This document shows positions 44,502 to 53,015 of a stretch of DNA of 64,000 nt, one piece after another. The translations under genes were made by a program, and so were the position numbers. Every line of letters starts with the position of its first letter. The stretch's first letter is position 1. The notes beneath the pieces were generated by a model that saw only the letters and a list, made by a program, of their open reading frames with translations, had not been told where the DNA came from and searched no databases. The DNA comes from Cytophagales bacterium (GTDB lineage Bacteria > Bacteroidota > Bacteroidia > Cytophagales > Cyclobacteriaceae), in assembly GCA_033344775.1 (NCBI GenBank), contig JAWPMT010000004.1, positions 62,001 to 126,000 of the forward strand. The letters run 5' to 3'.

Positions 44502-45062
44502 ATGGGACTGAACTATACGGATGGTTGTGTGAACTTCCGAGATGCGGGAGAATTCATTAACATGATGATTGAAAAACCCATTTTTCAAGAGGGTAAGTTA
44601 TTCCGTGGTGGCAGTATCGATCATGTAAAAGAGCACCATGAAATCGCGGCGGTCCGATCTATCATTAGTCTTAGAAATGGACCCGATTATCAAAGTTTTG
44701 AAGCGGACTACTATCACTTTCCTATGTCCAATAAGGTCGAGAAGTATGATACCAGTCAAAAGGAAGTGCGGGTATGGCTCAATCAGATCTTGTCAACCTT
44801 TGAAAATCCCGAACTCAGATGGCCTATTCTGATTCATTGTCTTTCGGGTAAGGACCGTACTGGCATCGTGATTGCCGCCATCTTAATGGTGCTGGGGATC
44901 GATGAAAGCCACATTGAGGAAGAGTATTTATTGAGTGAAGGAGAGGTGAAAACGGAACTCATTCAAATGGCTATGGAAAATATGAGGAATTCGAAGAAAT
45001 TTTTCACACGTGTCAATCTTGACATGGTGAGAAAGCATCTCAGGGCTGCGTTGCTAGTATAA
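44502..45062 (+). CDS. Dual-specificity/tyrosine phosphatase family protein
   Basis: The 186 residues contain the phosphatase signature HCLSGKDRTG, with nucleophile Cys113 and Arg119 in the HCx5R loop. An N-terminal NFRDAG (residues 11-16) and FRGGSID at 35-40 resemble the NFRDLGG and RSG segments of bacterial tyrosine/serine phosphatases. A general-acid Asp cannot be placed with certainty. No signal peptide is seen, so it is cytoplasmic. It is divergent from the unknown 747-residue gene and convergent with the universal stress protein gene across two hairpins. Confidence 0.85.
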   Translation: MGLNYTDGCVNFRDAGEFINMMIEKPIFQEGKLFRGGSIDHVKEHHEIAAVRSIISLRNGPDYQSFEADYYHFPMSNKVEKYDTSQKEVRVWLNQILSTFENPELRWPILIHCLSGKDRTGIVIAAILMVLGIDESHIEEEYLLSEGEVKTELIQMAMENMRNSKKFFTRVNLDMVRKHLRAALLV

Positions 45063-45153
45063 ATCCGAACCTTGTTAGGGATGAGAACAACTAACAGGGA
45101 TTTTCGTCCTGGCAGGTGTTTTCACATTCATGACTGTTAAACAATCATTTTGC

Positions 45154-45173
45154 TTTTGGTGATAACACCAAAA
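45154..45173. terminator. Hairpin in the convergent gap
   Basis: TTTTGGTG (45154-45161) and CACCAAAA (45166-45173) form an eight-base perfect stem with a four-base loop. The A/T ends give a short U-run on either strand. It lies between the phosphatase (plus) and the universal stress protein (minus), so it may act as a two-way terminator. Confidence 0.5.
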
Positions 45174-45231
45174 TCGGCTTCATCCTGTAACTGGACAAGT
45201 TTGTGGGGACACAAAATCAGGCAGAGAGAAT

Positions 45232-45259
45232 CCTGATAGGGTTGAGAACCGCTATCAGG
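45232..45259. terminator. Second hairpin in the convergent gap
   Basis: CCTGATAG pairs with CTATCAGG, with an inner GGTT/AACC pair around GAG. It starts 14 bases beyond the stop of the universal stress protein gene. There is no clear U-run, so it may protect a transcript end rather than terminate alone. Confidence 0.4.
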
Positions 45260-45272
45260 GTTAGACTTATTC

Positions 45273-46109
45273 CTATAAATTAAAAGTCCAGACGGGCCGC
45301 TTCGCATGATTGACCACATCTTCAGCAATGCTGCCCAATAAGAAGTGTCCTACTCCGGTTCGCTGGTGAGTTCCCAGAGCGATCATATCCGCATCAATGT
45401 CTTCGGTGTAAGCCACAATCCCATCCTCTTCATTCGAATAGTTGTAGATATCCGTCGTGCAATTCTGAATATCAAAACGCTTGACGAAATCATCCATCTG
45501 TTCATTATCATGACGGGTAGATGTGAAATTGGCAGGTGTATTGATCTTAACGATTCTTAGATGCGCATCGAGCGCACGTTGCAATTTGAGCACGTGATCA
45601 ACAAAATTTGGGGTCAGTTCATGAAAATTGGAAGCAAATACAACTTCATTAATGGAAGCTGCATTGCAGGGTTCACGTAAGGTGATCACAGGACATCTGG
45701 CATTCCGGACCACTCGCTCCGCATTGGATCCAACGAGATATTCATCTACCCCAGAAGAACCGGAGGTTCCCATCACCACCAGATCTACATCCACCGAACT
45801 GATCTCATCGCTGATTTCATGATATGCACTACCTACACGGATTTTATAGGTGGCATTGGCACTTTTCATCTCTGGCGTATTGATCAGTGCTTCCAGTTTA
45901 CCTTTTACGGTCTCGATCAACTTGGTCAGGTAAATGTTTGCCATCGGGTCATAATCACTGACACCCATGGTCTTGAAAGAATCTGCAGTCGGATGTTCAA
46001 TCACATTAAGTATGATCAATTCCCCGTTATTGTTACTTAGCTGTACAGCAAAGTTGAGCGCATTTTGAGCTACTTCAGAAAAATCGAACGGTATCAGTAT
46101 TTTGTTCAT
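45273..46109 (-). CDS. Tandem-domain universal stress protein (UspA family)
   Basis: The 278 residues are two Usp domains. Domain 1 starts KILIPFDFSEVAQNALNFA and carries the nucleotide-binding motif GTSGSSGVDEYLVGSNAERV (Gly-x2-Gly-x9-Gly-Ser). Domain 2 ends with a matching GTHQRTGVGHFLLGSIAEDV motif. Both domains thus keep ATP-binding features. Tandem Usp proteins are common in Bacteroidota and respond to starvation or oxidative stress, but their partner is unknown. The gene stands alone. Confidence 0.93.
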   Translation of the reverse strand: MNKILIPFDFSEVAQNALNFAVQLSNNNGELIILNVIEHPTADSFKTMGVSDYDPMANIYLTKLIETVKGKLEALINTPEMKSANATYKIRVGSAYHEISDEISSVDVDLVVMGTSGSSGVDEYLVGSNAERVVRNARCPVITLREPCNAASINEVVFASNFHELTPNFVDHVLKLQRALDAHLRIVKINTPANFTSTRHDNEQMDDFVKRFDIQNCTTDIYNYSNEEDGIVAYTEDIDADMIALGTHQRTGVGHFLLGSIAEDVVNHAKRPVWTFNL

Positions 46110-46206
46110 GGGATGACTTTTTATACTTCAATATCAAGATAATCAATTGAAGTCGAAATATGGATTATCTTCGACGCATTGTATCTGACCAAAATCATAT
46201 TAGACA

Positions 46207-46938
46207 TTGATTATCACTCTTGCACAAGTACAGCCGAAATACAGGGACATGGCCTACAATCTGGCCTCACAAGAAACCTTTATTCGTCAGGCTGCAGAAT
46301 CAGGCACAGAACTGATCATCTTCCCTGAAATATCCATCAGCGGATATGAGCCAACACTGGCCAGGGAATTGGCAACAACTACCAATGATAAGCGGTTTCA
46401 AATGTTTCAGGAACTTGCCGACCAACTGCACATCACAATCATTACCAGTGCACCCTTGCGTAGTGAAGATGGGATCACCATCAGTCTTTTGATCTATCAG
46501 ACCGGAGCTCCTGTTCAGGTGTACTCGAAACAATTCCTTCCGGCGGACGAAGCCTCTTTCTTCGTGCCCCAGGAATGTTCGTACCGGTTAGAATCCGGTC
46601 TAAAAATAGGCCTGGCAATCTGTTACGAGCTATCCGTCAAGGAGCACTTCGAAAAATCCAACAAAGGCGGATTGGATATTTATATGGCCAGTACTGCTAA
46701 AACTGCCGACGGAAGTGACAAGGCCCACGAAAGAATGGCAGCGCTTGCCCGTGAAAATAGCATCATGACTTTATTTGTTAACAGCATAGGCCCGGCCGAC
46801 GGAGTAGTCTGCAATGGTCGATCAGCGGCATGGGGGAAAGATGGTGAAAAACTCGGTGAACTTTCAACAGATTCGGAAGGACTATTAATTGTAGACACGG
46901 AGAAGCAGCTCATATTGGAAGCAATCCATATCGGATGA
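46207..46938 (+). CDS. Nitrilase/carbon-nitrogen hydrolase family protein
   Basis: The 243 residues hold the catalytic Glu-Lys-Cys triad: Glu41 in IIFPEISISGYEP, Lys108 in YSKQFLPADE and Cys139 in GLAICYELSVKEHF. The family hydrolyses amides or nitriles; the substrate here is unknown. Translation most likely starts at TTG 46207 (MIITLAQVQP), because no in-frame ATG lies before the conserved first strand. The stop overlaps the start of the next gene by four bases (ATGA), so the two are translationally coupled. Confidence 0.88.
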   Translation: MIITLAQVQPKYRDMAYNLASQETFIRQAAESGTELIIFPEISISGYEPTLARELATTTNDKRFQMFQELADQLHITIITSAPLRSEDGITISLLIYQTGAPVQVYSKQFLPADEASFFVPQECSYRLESGLKIGLAICYELSVKEHFEKSNKGGLDIYMASTAKTADGSDKAHERMAALARENSIMTLFVNSIGPADGVVCNGRSAAWGKDGEKLGELSTDSEGLLIVDTEKQLILEAIHIG

Positions 46939-47766
46939 AGCTGGTCAGGTCCGATGTATTTGAAGGAGTCGACATTCTGACCGTGGGCCAGCACCCAATC
47001 AGTGAGCCCAAACTCACGGTCAACCTTTTCCTGATCGATGGCTTACTCATTGACACGGGACCTACTCGCATGTACAAGGAGGTATTGCACGCGTTGGAGT
47101 CCAAATTCATCAATCAGATCTTTGTCACGCATCACCATGAGGACCATACGGGGAATGTGGCCAATCTATCCGCACATTTCAAATGCCCCGCCTACAGTTC
47201 TGCAAGCTGCGCAGAGATGATGAAACGTCCTCCAAAAATCAGTTTCGCTCAATACATGACTTGGGGCAATCGCCCGCCCTTTTATGATCTAAAAGAGATC
47301 GACACCCTCTCTACTGACCGCTACGAATTTCAATTGATCCCCATCCCCCGGGCATGCGCCAGATATGGTGGCTTTGTATGAACCCAATCAAAAATGGTTG
47401 TTTTCAGCGGACTTATACGTACACCACTACATTTCCTATTTCTTATTCAGTGAAAGCATCAAGCAACAAATTGCCTCTCTGGAAAAAGTCCTCCAACTTG
47501 ATTTTGAAACGGTCTTTTGTAGTCATATCCGCCCTCTGAAGGACGGTCACGAAAAGCTGTCGAAAAAGCTTGAATTCCTCCGAACATTTGATGAACAAGT
47601 TCGAGAACAGGCAGTCAAGGGCTATTCTGCTCAAAAAATCATGAAAGTATTAGGCTTAAAAGAACGATGGGATATCCGAATCTTATCTCATGGCATGCTA
47701 TCCAAATTGAATATGGTGAAGTCTGTTTTGAATGACCTCAAAGCGGATAGCACTAAGTTTTTCTAA
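46935..47766 (+). pseudogene. Metallo-beta-lactamase-fold hydrolase, frameshifted
   Basis: The first frame (from ATG 46935) carries the metal-binding THHHEDHTG (His66, His68, Asp70, His71) and reads on to QLIPIPRACARYGGFV before a stop at 47381. The rest of the protein, starting DMVALYEPNQKWLFSADLYV, is in the next frame to 47766. Removing one C from CCCCC at 47345-47349 restores PIPGHAPDMVAL, the usual GHxPG-like metal motif, and gives a 276-residue MBL-fold protein. Either the gene is disabled by a one-base insertion or the base is an assembly error. The overlap with the amidase gene and the intact downstream frame favour a recent event or an error. Confidence 0.85.
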
Positions 47767-47794
47767 CCAATAGATTAGCATTTCTTGTGTCCGA

Positions 47795-48697
47795 TCAAAT
47801 GAGCTGACCTGCTCCAAACAGCAACACAAACAACAAAGTAGAAATGGCCAGTTGTTTCAAAAAAGGATCAAGTTGTTTCGGTTCTTCTTTGGTAAAAACT
47901 GCTTTTACATTAATCAAAAAGAGTGGCAAGCTTAACCCATACAGCAAATGTAACCATTGTCCCGACCAAGAAAGGTTTGTGTAAACCAGCATGCAGACCC
48001 AGCCTATGGCAATCAGGGCCAGGTGGTACAATCGCGCATTGTCCCGCCCAATTCGAACGGGTATTGAATGTTTCCCAGCAGTTTTATCTGACTCAATATC
48101 CCGGATGTTATTGACATTCAAAACACCAACCGCAAATAAACCACAACTTATGGCTGGCAAAACTGTCATCCAATCAAAGGCCAGACTGTATAAAAAGTAG
48201 CTCCCGCATACACCGATCAAACCGAAAAATACCAAAACGAAAAAGTCACCTAATCCCTGGTAACCGTAAGGTGTCTTACCTACGGTGTATTTGATCGCCG
48301 CCCAGATAGCTCCTAATCCTATCAACAGAAAGATGAGGGCATAAAGCCAGGTATCGCGAAATGCAACAAATAGCAACAACAGACCACTTAAAAAGGACAA
48401 AATCGCACAAATGATCAAGGCCCGTTTCATGGACAACAATGATATCTTGCCAGCCTGAACAGACCTACTTGGCCCTTGTCGTTCAGCATGATCCACACCG
48501 CTTACGCTATCACCATAGTCGTTAGCAAGATTGGAAAGGACCTGTAAAAACAAAGTAGTCAGTAAGGATAAGCCAAGGATTACCCCATCGAAGACGCCCG
48601 CGCTCATCGCCAGAAAGCCACCCATGAAAATGCATGAAAATGCCAGCGGCAATGTCCTCAACCGAAACGCTTCAAACCATGTCTTTACTGATGCCAT
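47795..48697 (-). CDS. menA: 1,4-dihydroxy-2-naphthoate polyprenyltransferase
   Basis: The 300 residues match MenA, the UbiA-family enzyme that attaches the isoprenoid chain to 1,4-dihydroxy-2-naphthoate in menaquinone synthesis. The first Asp-rich motif is SNLANDYGDSVSGVDHAERQ, the second NNIRDIESDKTAGKHSI, with Mg-prenyl-diphosphate-binding Asp residues in each. About eight membrane helices are visible. It follows argS by six bases and is the last gene of the ctlX-argS-menA run. Menaquinone is the expected quinone of this phylum. Confidence 0.95.
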   Translation of the reverse strand: MASVKTWFEAFRLRTLPLAFSCIFMGGFLAMSAGVFDGVILGLSLLTTLFLQVLSNLANDYGDSVSGVDHAERQGPSRSVQAGKISLLSMKRALIICAILSFLSGLLLLFVAFRDTWLYALIFLLIGLGAIWAAIKYTVGKTPYGYQGLGDFFVLVFFGLIGVCGSYFLYSLAFDWMTVLPAISCGLFAVGVLNVNNIRDIESDKTAGKHSIPVRIGRDNARLYHLALIAIGWVCMLVYTNLSWSGQWLHLLYGLSLPLFLINVKAVFTKEEPKQLDPFLKQLAISTLLFVLLFGAGQLI

Positions 48698-48703
48698 TCT
48701 CTT

Positions 48704-50488
48704 TTACATTCTTTCTGGAACCTGCACTCCGAGTAGTTCCATGGCTTGTTTGATCACATTAGCCGTACAAGTTGACAGCATCAACCTCAATACCATTTGA
48801 TCTTTGGCATCCTCTGCGAAAATGGGAAGCTCCTGATAGAATCCATTATAAGTCTTCGCCAACTCATATACATATTGGGCCACCAGTGAAGGTGAATAAT
48901 CAGAAGCTGCGTTTTGGACAATTCCTGGAAACTGCACCAATACGTTGATCAAATCAAGTTCGCGTGAATGCAACTGCTGATCAATGGACTGATCGTAGTT
49001 TACTTCCATTTGTGCCGCACGTCGCAACAATGCGGAGATCCGGGCGTGGGTATATTGAATAAAGGGCCCGGTATTGCCCTGGAATTCGATGGATTCTTGC
49101 GGATTGAACAGAATTCGACGCTTAGGGTCGACTTTCAATAAGAAATACTTCAGGGCGCCTAAACCCAACATTTTGTAAAGCTGACCAGCCTCTTCTTCGG
49201 TCATCCCTTCAATCTTACCTAGCTCACGCGTTTGATTTTCGGCTGTACGGAACATCTCTTCCATCAAGTCGTCGGCATCAACAACAGTTCCTTCTCGGGA
49301 TTTCATCTTTCCTGTTGGCAGGTCTACCATACCATAAGACAAATGGTACAATCCATCGGCATATGATCGTCCAAGTCTCTTCATGATCTTGAACAGCACC
49401 TTGAAGTGATAATCCTGTTCGTTTCCAACTGTATAAACCGATTGATCAAATGCAAAATCACTGAACTTGTGATCGCAGGTACCCATATCCTGGGTCATGT
49501 AAACCGCAGTACCATCTCCACGAAGAACCAATTTTTCATCTAGTCCCTCGTCTGTTAGGTCCACCCAAACAGAGCCATTTTCTTTCTTGAAGAATATCTC
49601 TTTTTCAAGTCCCTCTTCAACAATGTCTTTACCCAAAAGGTAGGTATCCGACTCATGGTAAGTCTTGTCAAAAGCAATGCCCATGGTCCCATATGTGGTA
49701 TCAAACCCTTCATAGACCCAGCCATTCATCTGCTTCCACAGGCCGACCGCTTTTGCTTCGCCGCTTTCCCAGTCCTTCAACAATTGTTGGGCTGCCAGTA
49801 ACAAAGGAGCATTCTTTTTAGCATCTTCTTCTGATTGACCATCGGCCATCAATTGTTTGATCTCTGCTTTATACTCCAGATCAAACTTGACATAGTACTT
49901 ACCCACCAGGTGATCTCCTTTCATACCAGAAGAGGCTGGGGTCTCCCCTTCTCCGAATTTCTGGTACGCCAACATGGATTTACAAATGTGAATTCCCCGA
50001 TCGTTGACCAGATTGACTTTCATTGCATCATAACCTGCCGCAGCGAGGATTCGGGACACACTGTCTCCCAGGAAGTTATTACGGAGGTGGCCCAGATGAA
50101 GCGGCTTATTCGTATTGGGAGAAGAAAATTCTATCATCACTTTCTTCCCATTGGGTGAAGCGATGCCATAGTTTTCTGTTTCAAATATTTCCTGAAGTGC
50201 TCCGGTCCAGGTACTGTCCGTCAGTGACAGGTTCAAAAACCCTTTTACCACATTGAAAGCAGCTACCTGAGATACATGGTCCAGCAGGTAGTTTCCTAGC
50301 GCTGTTCCGGCATCTTCAGGTTTTTGTCGCGTAACCTTCAGGTAAGGGAATACCACAAAAGTGTGTGTTCCTTCAAATTCCTTTTTTGTAGGCTGCAAAG
50401 ACAAAGCAGAAGCATCCACTTCATGCTCGTACAACTCCTTAAAAGCTGCGGAAAGTCCCGCTTTAATGTGATGTTCTAAATCAATCAT
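48704..50488 (-). CDS. argS: Arginyl-tRNA synthetase
   Basis: A class I synthetase of 594 residues from the chosen Met (MIDLEHHIKAGL); a start seven codons upstream at 50509 would overlap the ctlX end, so this one is preferred. It has the HIGH-like motif in NTNKPLHLGHLRNN and a variant KMSKS as TGKMKSREGTVVDADDL, both usual for ArgRS, then the C-terminal anticodon-binding DALR domain from about residue 470. It charges tRNA-Arg. The gene lies seven bases after ctlX and six before menA. Confidence 0.96.
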   Translation of the reverse strand: MIDLEHHIKAGLSAAFKELYEHEVDASALSLQPTKKEFEGTHTFVVFPYLKVTRQKPEDAGTALGNYLLDHVSQVAAFNVVKGFLNLSLTDSTWTGALQEIFETENYGIASPNGKKVMIEFSSPNTNKPLHLGHLRNNFLGDSVSRILAAAGYDAMKVNLVNDRGIHICKSMLAYQKFGEGETPASSGMKGDHLVGKYYVKFDLEYKAEIKQLMADGQSEEDAKKNAPLLLAAQQLLKDWESGEAKAVGLWKQMNGWVYEGFDTTYGTMGIAFDKTYHESDTYLLGKDIVEEGLEKEIFFKKENGSVWVDLTDEGLDEKLVLRGDGTAVYMTQDMGTCDHKFSDFAFDQSVYTVGNEQDYHFKVLFKIMKRLGRSYADGLYHLSYGMVDLPTGKMKSREGTVVDADDLMEEMFRTAENQTRELGKIEGMTEEEAGQLYKMLGLGALKYFLLKVDPKRRILFNPQESIEFQGNTGPFIQYTHARISALLRRAAQMEVNYDQSIDQQLHSRELDLINVLVQFPGIVQNAASDYSPSLVAQYVYELAKTYNGFYQELPIFAEDAKDQMVLRLMLSTCTANVIKQAMELLGVQVPERM

Positions 50489-50495
50489 GTTTCTT

Positions 50496-51437
50496 TTATG
50501 CTTGCGCAAGATGCGGCAAAAATACTTCAGCCATCATGCATCGCACACTCCCTCCACCAAGCTTTTCGATGGTAGGTATAGGACTGTGGATCAGTTGGCC
50601 ATGTGCTGATAAACGTTTCTTTTGTTCTTCGTCCAAACATTGAAATGCCGCCTCCGACATCACAACAAATTTCTCGTGGTTGTGGTTTTGAACCTGAAGC
50701 ATGTTCCCTGCAAATTGGTGGATTTGCGCTTCCGTCAATTCAATGATCTCCTTCCCAGTAGCCTGGAGTGAGGTTTCTACCTTCTTTCGCTCACCAGGAT
50801 TGTCAATCGTATCCAGACAAATCACTGAAAACTGCTCTCCTACAGCCATCATCACATTGGTGTGATAAATGGGTAAACGTCGCCCATCGACAGACTGATT
50901 AGCGACAAATTGCACTACTTTATAGCCTGATTTCTCTTCGAATGCTGTAATGACAGCTTGATGTGTTCGATCCGATAAAGCTGCATAAGCCACCTTATTT
51001 TGTCGATCGAGAATCAAACTTCCTGTTCCTTCAAGAAACTCTGATTGTGCCTCCCAATTGGTCAGATGATGTACTTCATTTACTTCAAAATCAGGCCTTA
51101 GCCGCTCAAGTATATCCAGGCGACGTTCCTTACGGCGATTAGGGGCAAACATTGGGTAGAGTACGATATCGCCATTAGCATGGAAGGAAATCCAGTTATT
51201 GGGAAAAATGGAATCGGGAGTCTCAGGAAGTGCGGTATCCTCAACAACAATCACATTGACTCCTTCCTTTCTAAGAGCAGCTACCATCTGGTCAAATTCC
51301 TTTAACGCGTGGCCCTGAACAAAAGCATCACTTTTGGTTGTATTCTCCTGAAAGTAATTATTAACTGCCGTTTCCTCATTCTTGTGAAAAGCAACCGGCC
51401 TGATCATTAATATGGTGTCTGAAATCTGATTGACCAT
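50496..51437 (-). CDS. ctlX: Arginine deiminase-related hydrolase (CtlX-like)
   Basis: From MVNQISDTILMIRP it is 313 residues (in-frame ATGs lie 9 and 27 bases upstream). It has the guanidino-hydrolase fold: DSIFPNNWISFH near the active site, EGTGSLILDR, YHTNVMMAVG with the catalytic His, and a C-terminal Cys in GGGSVRCMMAEVFL as nucleophile. The family groups with arginine deiminase-related proteins named CtlX, linked to citrulline or arginine catabolism. It leads ctlX-argS-menA and is divergent from the arginine decarboxylase gene, so two arginine-consuming routes share one intergenic region. The exact reaction is not proven. Confidence 0.8.
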   Translation of the reverse strand: MVNQISDTILMIRPVAFHKNEETAVNNYFQENTTKSDAFVQGHALKEFDQMVAALRKEGVNVIVVEDTALPETPDSIFPNNWISFHANGDIVLYPMFAPNRRKERRLDILERLRPDFEVNEVHHLTNWEAQSEFLEGTGSLILDRQNKVAYAALSDRTHQAVITAFEEKSGYKVVQFVANQSVDGRRLPIYHTNVMMAVGEQFSVICLDTIDNPGERKKVETSLQATGKEIIELTEAQIHQFAGNMLQVQNHNHEKFVVMSEAAFQCLDEEQKKRLSAHGQLIHSPIPTIEKLGGGSVRCMMAEVFLPHLAQA

Positions 51438-51504
51438 GGAGATCATTATTTCCGCTAACAACAATAATTAAGGCTTCATTATTCGGTAAATCCAAAAAGC
51501 TGCG

Positions 51505-51512
51505 CAAAACTA
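51505..51512 (-). promoter_or_regulatory. Predicted -7 element upstream of ctlX
   Basis: TAGTTTTG on the minus strand is an exact TAnnTTTG, about 68 bases before the chosen ctlX start. No clear TTG lies 18-20 bases upstream. Confidence 0.35.
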
Positions 51513-51629
51513 ATAATTCGAAGCTTCTGAAACCTTCGAAAAAATATTTCAAACAAAATATATTCAGACCCCTGATTTCTGATTTTTTTGATTCATTATT
51601 GCATGCTTTTTTTGTGAATTAGTACGCAG

Positions 51630-53015
51630 ATGAAGAGTTATGCTGACCTGATTGACCAAACCTTCGATTTCCCAACTGAGGAATTTCGTGTGAAAGAAAA
51701 ACAGCTCTTTTTCCACGAAGTGAATCTGATGGCATTGATCGAAAAGTATGGCACACCTATAAAAATTTCTTACCTCCCTAAAATCAGGGAAAATATCGCT
51801 AAAGCCAGAAAGTACTTTAGTGATGCCATGAAGAAGCACAACTATCAAGGTGACTATGTGTATTCCTATTGTACCAAGTCTTCTCACTTTCAATTTGTAT
51901 TGGAAGAAACGTGCAAGGCGGGCGCGCACATCGAAACTTCGTCTGCTTTTGATATTCCAATTGTAAGGAAGCTTCACGATCAGCAACTGATCAAAAAGGA
52001 TACCTTCGTATTGTGCAATGGCTTTAAACGTCCGCTGTATCAACAATACGTTACTGAATTGATCAACGATGGTTTTGAGAATTGCATTCCTATTCTTGAC
52101 AACCTGAATGAGCTTGACACCTATCTCGAAAAAGTAGGGTCCGATTTTAAAATCGGGATACGATTAGCTGCTGACGAAGAACCTAATTTTAGTTTCTATA
52201 CCTCCCGACTTGGTGTCCGATACAATGATGTACTTTCCTATTACAAGGAAAAAATTCAAGGTTCCAAAGCACAATTAAAAGTGCTGCACTACTTCATCAA
52301 CACAGGCATCAAGGACACGGCCTATTATTGGAGTGAATTGAGTCGGTTTGTATATAAGTACTGCGAGTTGAAAAAGGTATGTCCCGAATTAGACACCATA
52401 GACATTGGTGGAGGGTTCCCGATCAAAAACTCCCTGCAATTCGATTATGACTATGCCTACATGGCGGATCAGATCGTCGAAAACATCCAGTGGATCTGTA
52501 AGAAAAACCATGTACCTACTCCGCATATCTTCACTGAATTCGGTAGCTACACCGTAGGCGAATCCGGAGCTACGCTCTATTCTGTGCTGGATCAGAAAAT
52601 GCAGAATGACAAGGAACTTTGGTACATGATGGATGGCTCATTCATTACGCATATGCCTGATGTCTGGGGACTTAATCAGAAGTATATCATGCTACCGGTG
52701 AACAAATGGGGCAATCAATTCCATCGGGTTAACATTGGCGGACTTACCTGTGACAGCATGGATTATTATGATTCTGAGGCACATATCAGTGAGGTCTTTT
52801 TGCCTATTGTTGAGAAGCAGGAGCAATTATACTTTGGTTTCTTCCATACGGGTGCCTATCAGGAGTCACTGGGAGGTTATGGTGGTATTCAGCATTGCTT
52901 GATCCCTGCTCCAAAACACGTCATTTTGAAGAGAGATGATGACGGGAATATTCAATCGGAGCTATTCGCTGAAGAGCAGGACAATGAATCGATGTTGAAA
53001 ATCCTGGGCTATTGA
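51630..53015 (+). CDS. speA: Arginine decarboxylase, fold-type III PLP enzyme
   Basis: The 461 residues form the alanine-racemase-like barrel plus beta-domain of PLP decarboxylases. The PLP lysine is in SYCTKSSHFQF near residue 84, a HYFINTGI strand in mid-barrel, the phosphate-binding glycines in IDIGGGFPI, an EFGSYTVGESGA strand and a C-terminal CDSMD with the second active-site Cys-Asp. This is the short decarboxylase type common in Bacteroidota, annotated as arginine decarboxylase (agmatine formation), about 200 residues shorter than E. coli SpeA; diaminopimelate or carboxynorspermidine-type substrates cannot be wholly excluded. Its stop overlaps the convergent TPR gene by seven bases. 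Confidence 0.85.
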   Translation: MKSYADLIDQTFDFPTEEFRVKEKQLFFHEVNLMALIEKYGTPIKISYLPKIRENIAKARKYFSDAMKKHNYQGDYVYSYCTKSSHFQFVLEETCKAGAHIETSSAFDIPIVRKLHDQQLIKKDTFVLCNGFKRPLYQQYVTELINDGFENCIPILDNLNELDTYLEKVGSDFKIGIRLAADEEPNFSFYTSRLGVRYNDVLSYYKEKIQGSKAQLKVLHYFINTGIKDTAYYWSELSRFVYKYCELKKVCPELDTIDIGGGFPIKNSLQFDYDYAYMADQIVENIQWICKKNHVPTPHIFTEFGSYTVGESGATLYSVLDQKMQNDKELWYMMDGSFITHMPDVWGLNQKYIMLPVNKWGNQFHRVNIGGLTCDSMDYYDSEAHISEVFLPIVEKQEQLYFGFFHTGAYQESLGGYGGIQHCLIPAPKHVILKRDDDGNIQSELFAEEQDNESMLKILGY

